Virus record (IMG/VR): IMGVR_UViG_3300020401_000055 | Coordinates: 1 to 32,196 of that record | DNA from: a virus | Direction: 5' to 3' (one strand) | DNA length: 32,196 bases | In this document: positions 29,975 to 32,196 of the stretch, piece by piece | Layout of the letters: every line of letters starts with the position of its first letter | How positions within the stretch are numbered: position 1 is the first letter of the stretch | Notes under the pieces: generated by a model | Seen by the model: the letters and a program-made list of their open reading frames with translations, nothing else | Databases searched by the model: none | Told to the model about the DNA's origin: nothing | Made by a program: the position numbers and the translations under genes

Positions 29975-31410
29975 TGAAACAAAATACTGACTATGGATTT
30001 GATATCCAAAAAACATATTTGGAGATAATGTTAAGTGATGCACAGACTTATGTGCGTTGCCAAGCTGTCTTTGATCCACAGAATTTTGATAGAAGATTAC
30101 AACAGTCAGCAGAATTTATAAAAGGCTTTGTTGAAGAACACAACACACTTCCTACAGAAAAAATTGTTAATAGTGCTTGTACGCAAGTTAAACTAGAAGT
30201 TCCTAAAGGACTTAATGAACAACACTATGATTGGTTGCTTACAGACTTTGAAACATTTAGTAGACATAAAGCATTAGAACGTGCAATATTAGAAAGTGCA
30301 GACTTACTTGAAAAGGGTGAGTATGGTCCAGTTGAAACTAAAATTAAAGATGCAGTACAGATAGGTTTACAGAAAGACCTAGGTATAGATTACTTTGCAG
30401 ACCCTAAAGGTAGACTTATGGGATTGAAAGATAACAATGGACAAGTAAGCACAGGTTGGGAAAGTTTAGATAAGAAACTGTTTGGTGGATTCAACAAAGG
30501 TGAGTTGAATATATTTGCAGGTGGTAGTGGTGCAGGTAAATCTTTGTTCCTTGCAAACTTAGGTTGTAACTGGGCATTGAATGGAATGAACGTTGTATAT
30601 CTAACATTAGAATTAAGTGAAGCCTTAGTTGCTATGCGTATTGATAGTATGATGACAGATATTCCAAGCAGAGAAATATTTAGAGATCTTGATACTGTTG
30701 AAATGAAAGTTAAGATGGTAGGCAAGAAGTCAGGTAGTATGCAGATCAAATATATGCCAAGTGGTAAGACTGCAAATGATATTAGAAGTTTTGTAAAAGA
30801 ATATGAAGTTAAGAACAATAGAAAGATTGATGTATTATTAATTGACTACTTAGACTTGTTAATGCCAATGAGTAAGAAAGTAAGTCCAAGTGATTTATTT
30901 GTTAAAGATAAATTTGTATCTGAAGAACTTAGAAACTTGGCAATGGAACTACAATGTATCTTTGTTACTGCATCGCAGTTAAACAGAGCTAGTGTTGAAG
31001 AAATTGAATTTGATCATTCGCATATTGCAGGTGGTTTAAGTAAGATACAAACTGCTGATAATGTTATAGGTATCTTTACAAGTAGAGCTATGCGTGAACG
31101 TGGTAGATATCAAATACAGTTAATGAAAACTAGAAGTAGTTCAGGTGTAGGTGCAAAGATAGATTTAGAATTTGATATTGACTGTTTACGTATTAGAGAC
31201 TTGGCGGAAGATGAAGACTATCAAGAATTTAATAAACGTAAGAGTACAATTTATGAAGGACTTAAACGTTCAAGTGTAACAACAGACAAAGAGCCTGACA
31301 CACCCAAAGAACCAACACAAGGTGAAATAGTAAAACCAATTAAAGCTGAGACTGACAGCACAAAGTTAAGATCATTCTTAGCTAACTTAGGCAACGACGA
31401 AGAGGAGTAA
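29974..31410 (+). CDS. 41: Replicative DNA helicase gp41 (DnaB-like)
   Basis: A DnaB-family hexameric helicase that unwinds the fork and, with gp61, forms the primosome. The N-terminal domain spans about 1-140. The P-loop is AGGSGAGKS (182-190), Walker B is DVLLIDYLDLLMP (about 286-298), and VTASQLNRAS with SHIAGGLSKIQTADNV gives the later DnaB motifs. At 478 aa the length equals T4 gp41 (475). I chose ATG 29974, although GTG 29971 would be equally compatible with the promoter (one added residue). The tail (about 425-478) is acidic and polar. Confidence 0.94.
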   Translation: MKQNTDYGFDIQKTYLEIMLSDAQTYVRCQAVFDPQNFDRRLQQSAEFIKGFVEEHNTLPTEKIVNSACTQVKLEVPKGLNEQHYDWLLTDFETFSRHKALERAILESADLLEKGEYGPVETKIKDAVQIGLQKDLGIDYFADPKGRLMGLKDNNGQVSTGWESLDKKLFGGFNKGELNIFAGGSGAGKSLFLANLGCNWALNGMNVVYLTLELSEALVAMRIDSMMTDIPSREIFRDLDTVEMKVKMVGKKSGSMQIKYMPSGKTANDIRSFVKEYEVKNNRKIDVLLIDYLDLLMPMSKKVSPSDLFVKDKFVSEELRNLAMELQCIFVTASQLNRASVEEIEFDHSHIAGGLSKIQTADNVIGIFTSRAMRERGRYQIQLMKTRSSSGVGAKIDLEFDIDCLRIRDLAEDEDYQEFNKRKSTIYEGLKRSSVTTDKEPDTPKEPTQGEIVKPIKAETDSTKLRSFLANLGNDEEE

Positions 31411-31413
31411 TAC

Positions 31414-31623
31414 ATGAGCGGACAAAGACGTTTTCTAAAAACGTGGGCTCGAACAGTTGGTATGCCGATCGGTATCAATGATGAAGACAAACCAGAGTTT
31501 CTACCAATATCAATGAAGGACGTAAAGAAAGCATTAGCGGCCAGAACGTTTTGGATCGTACTACACATACTAACGTGTGTTATGATTATATTGGGAAATG
31601 CAAAAGCAATAGGATGGTGGTAA
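31414..31623 (+). CDS. Small membrane protein (69 aa)
   Basis: A basic N-terminal part (MSGQRRFLKTWARTVGMPIG) and a conserved-looking PEFLPISMKDVKKALAART precede one membrane helix, FWIVLHILTCVMIILGNA, near the C terminus. GAGGAG lies upstream of the ATG, 3 bases after the gp41 stop. The stop overlaps the next ATG (TAATG). No family is recognised; the context with gp41 suggests a role near the replisome or the membrane, but this is unproven. Confidence 0.8.
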   Translation: MSGQRRFLKTWARTVGMPIGINDEDKPEFLPISMKDVKKALAARTFWIVLHILTCVMIILGNAKAIGWW

Positions 31624-31751
31624 TGAAAAATAAATTTATAGACCCGAAGAATAGTCACACAGTAGGAACAAGTTGGTTGAATCTTGGCAATCATGTATTA
31701 GTTGTAGGATTCATTGCTTGTATATTGTTTGTGATATATGCGAGTTACTAA
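31623..31751 (+). CDS. Small single-span membrane protein (42 aa)
   Basis: ATG 31623 gives a TAATG overlap; an in-frame start at 31551 would lie inside the previous gene in another frame and is rejected. The product has a short polar head MKNKFIDPKNSHTVGTSWLN and one membrane helix HVLVVGFIACILFVIYASY. The stop is immediately followed by the next ATG. No function recognised. Confidence 0.72.
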   Translation: MKNKFIDPKNSHTVGTSWLNLGNHVLVVGFIACILFVIYASY

Positions 31752-32196
31752 ATGAGGACACTATACATATTCGGAGATTCATTCACAGTAGATTATAAAA
31801 CAGACTGGACTTGGACAAGACAGTTAGCAAGTAAGCTACGAGTAGATGCTATGCTTAATGATAGTATCATCGGTTGTAGCAACGAATGGATCATGCACAA
31901 GGTCAAAGAACAACGTGATAAGATTACTAAAGATGATATAGTTGTAGTTGTATTAACAAGTCCATATAGGTATTGGTTCTTCAAAGACAAACCAGAACTT
32001 TCTAATTATCGTATTGCAAACTGGGATAACTTCGCCTCAGAGAACGAAAAAGGTCACGTAGATGCTGTTATGGGTTACGTGAATTACTTGCAAAGAGACG
32101 AACTAGACTCATTTAGAGTAGAGCAACAGGTAGCTTGGATCAAAGAACTTAAACGTAATATAGGATTTACACTACTGCTTATACCAGGCTTTACAG
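31752..32196 (+). CDS. SGNH/GDSL-like hydrolase, 5' part (cut by window end)
   Basis: The reading frame runs to the end of the window. The product begins MRTLYIFGDSFTVDYKTDW; GDSFT (8-12) is the block I nucleophile motif, and DSIIGCSNEWIMHKV around 42-56 fits block II with its Gly. IVVVVLTSPYRYWF (about 62-75) fits the strand before block III. The C-terminal DxxH is outside the window. It is probably related at superfamily level to the minus-strand gene at 23629, though the sequences are far apart. Substrate unknown. Confidence 0.75.
   Translation, partial: MRTLYIFGDSFTVDYKTDWTWTRQLASKLRVDAMLNDSIIGCSNEWIMHKVKEQRDKITKDDIVVVVLTSPYRYWFFKDKPELSNYRIANWDNFASENEKGHVDAVMGYVNYLQRDELDSFRVEQQVAWIKELKRNIGFTLLLIPGFT

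Noticed and set aside
1-32196. tRNA genes, CRISPR arrays, insertion sequences, attachment sites
   Set aside because: No gap is longer than 130 bases, and no repeat array, transposase, integrase or cloverleaf-like sequence was noticed by eye. A tRNAscan run would be needed to exclude tRNAs overlapping genes.

Overview
This AT-rich window (roughly one-third G+C by eye) is part of the genome of a T4-like contractile-tailed bacteriophage (Caudoviricetes, myovirus morphology) of the marine type. The evidence is a set of T4 core genes: terminase large subunit gp17 (3' part only), ssDNA-binding protein gp32, recombinase UvsX, helicase UvsW, a probable clamp-loader subunit gp62, primase gp61 and replicative helicase gp41. 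Between them sit auxiliary metabolic genes typical of ocean phages. No photosynthesis gene is present, and an alternative oxidase plus a purine permease suggest an aerobic heterotrophic host (Pelagibacterales is a guess; the sequence does not prove it). Coding density is very high: genes mostly overlap by ATGA/TAATG or abut, and no gap exceeds 130 bases. No tRNA, CRISPR, insertion sequence or integrase was seen.

Layout: 1-3268 holds the terminase end and an 808-aa late protein of unknown role. 3269-6191 is a recombination block (gp32, UvsX, a small acidic protein, a UvsY-like candidate). 6226-12696 is a peroxiredoxin followed by a glycan/surface-sugar island: a nucleotidyltransferase-cupin fusion, a TylF-type methyltransferase, two GT-A and three GT-B-like glycosyltransferases. 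12714-15678 is a UvsW block. 15675-20621 carries accessory enzymes (a DUF6065-like protein, two methyltransferases, a 2OG-Fe(II) oxygenase, a cupin) ending in an AzgA-type purine permease and a terminator. 20673-23628 holds a gp62 candidate, a zinc-finger protein, a miniature DnaE-like protein, a second DUF6065-like protein and a membrane protein. 25294-23629 is the only minus-strand operon (conserved protein, alternative oxidase, SGNH hydrolase). 25314-32196 returns to the plus strand: a probable virion protein, primase, small proteins, a second 2OG oxygenase, ClpP, a truncated NodU-like carbamoyltransferase, gp41, two small membrane proteins and a second SGNH protein cut by the window edge.

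The most notable pattern is regulatory. Four plus-strand genes, three of them probable replication genes, start directly downstream of a near-consensus sigma70-type promoter (TTGACT or TTGACA, exactly 17 bases, TATAAT or TATACT), with the start codon 5-8 bases after the -10 box. Two presumed late genes start exactly 5 bases after GATAAATA, a T4-late-type box. In both classes the predicted transcript starts at or next to the start codon, so these mRNAs should be leaderless, while neighbouring genes have strong Shine-Dalgarno sites. Other highlights are a 188-aa protein that keeps the ordered signature motifs of DNA polymerase III alpha, a phage-borne AzgA purine permease, and an alternative oxidase with its diiron ligands intact.
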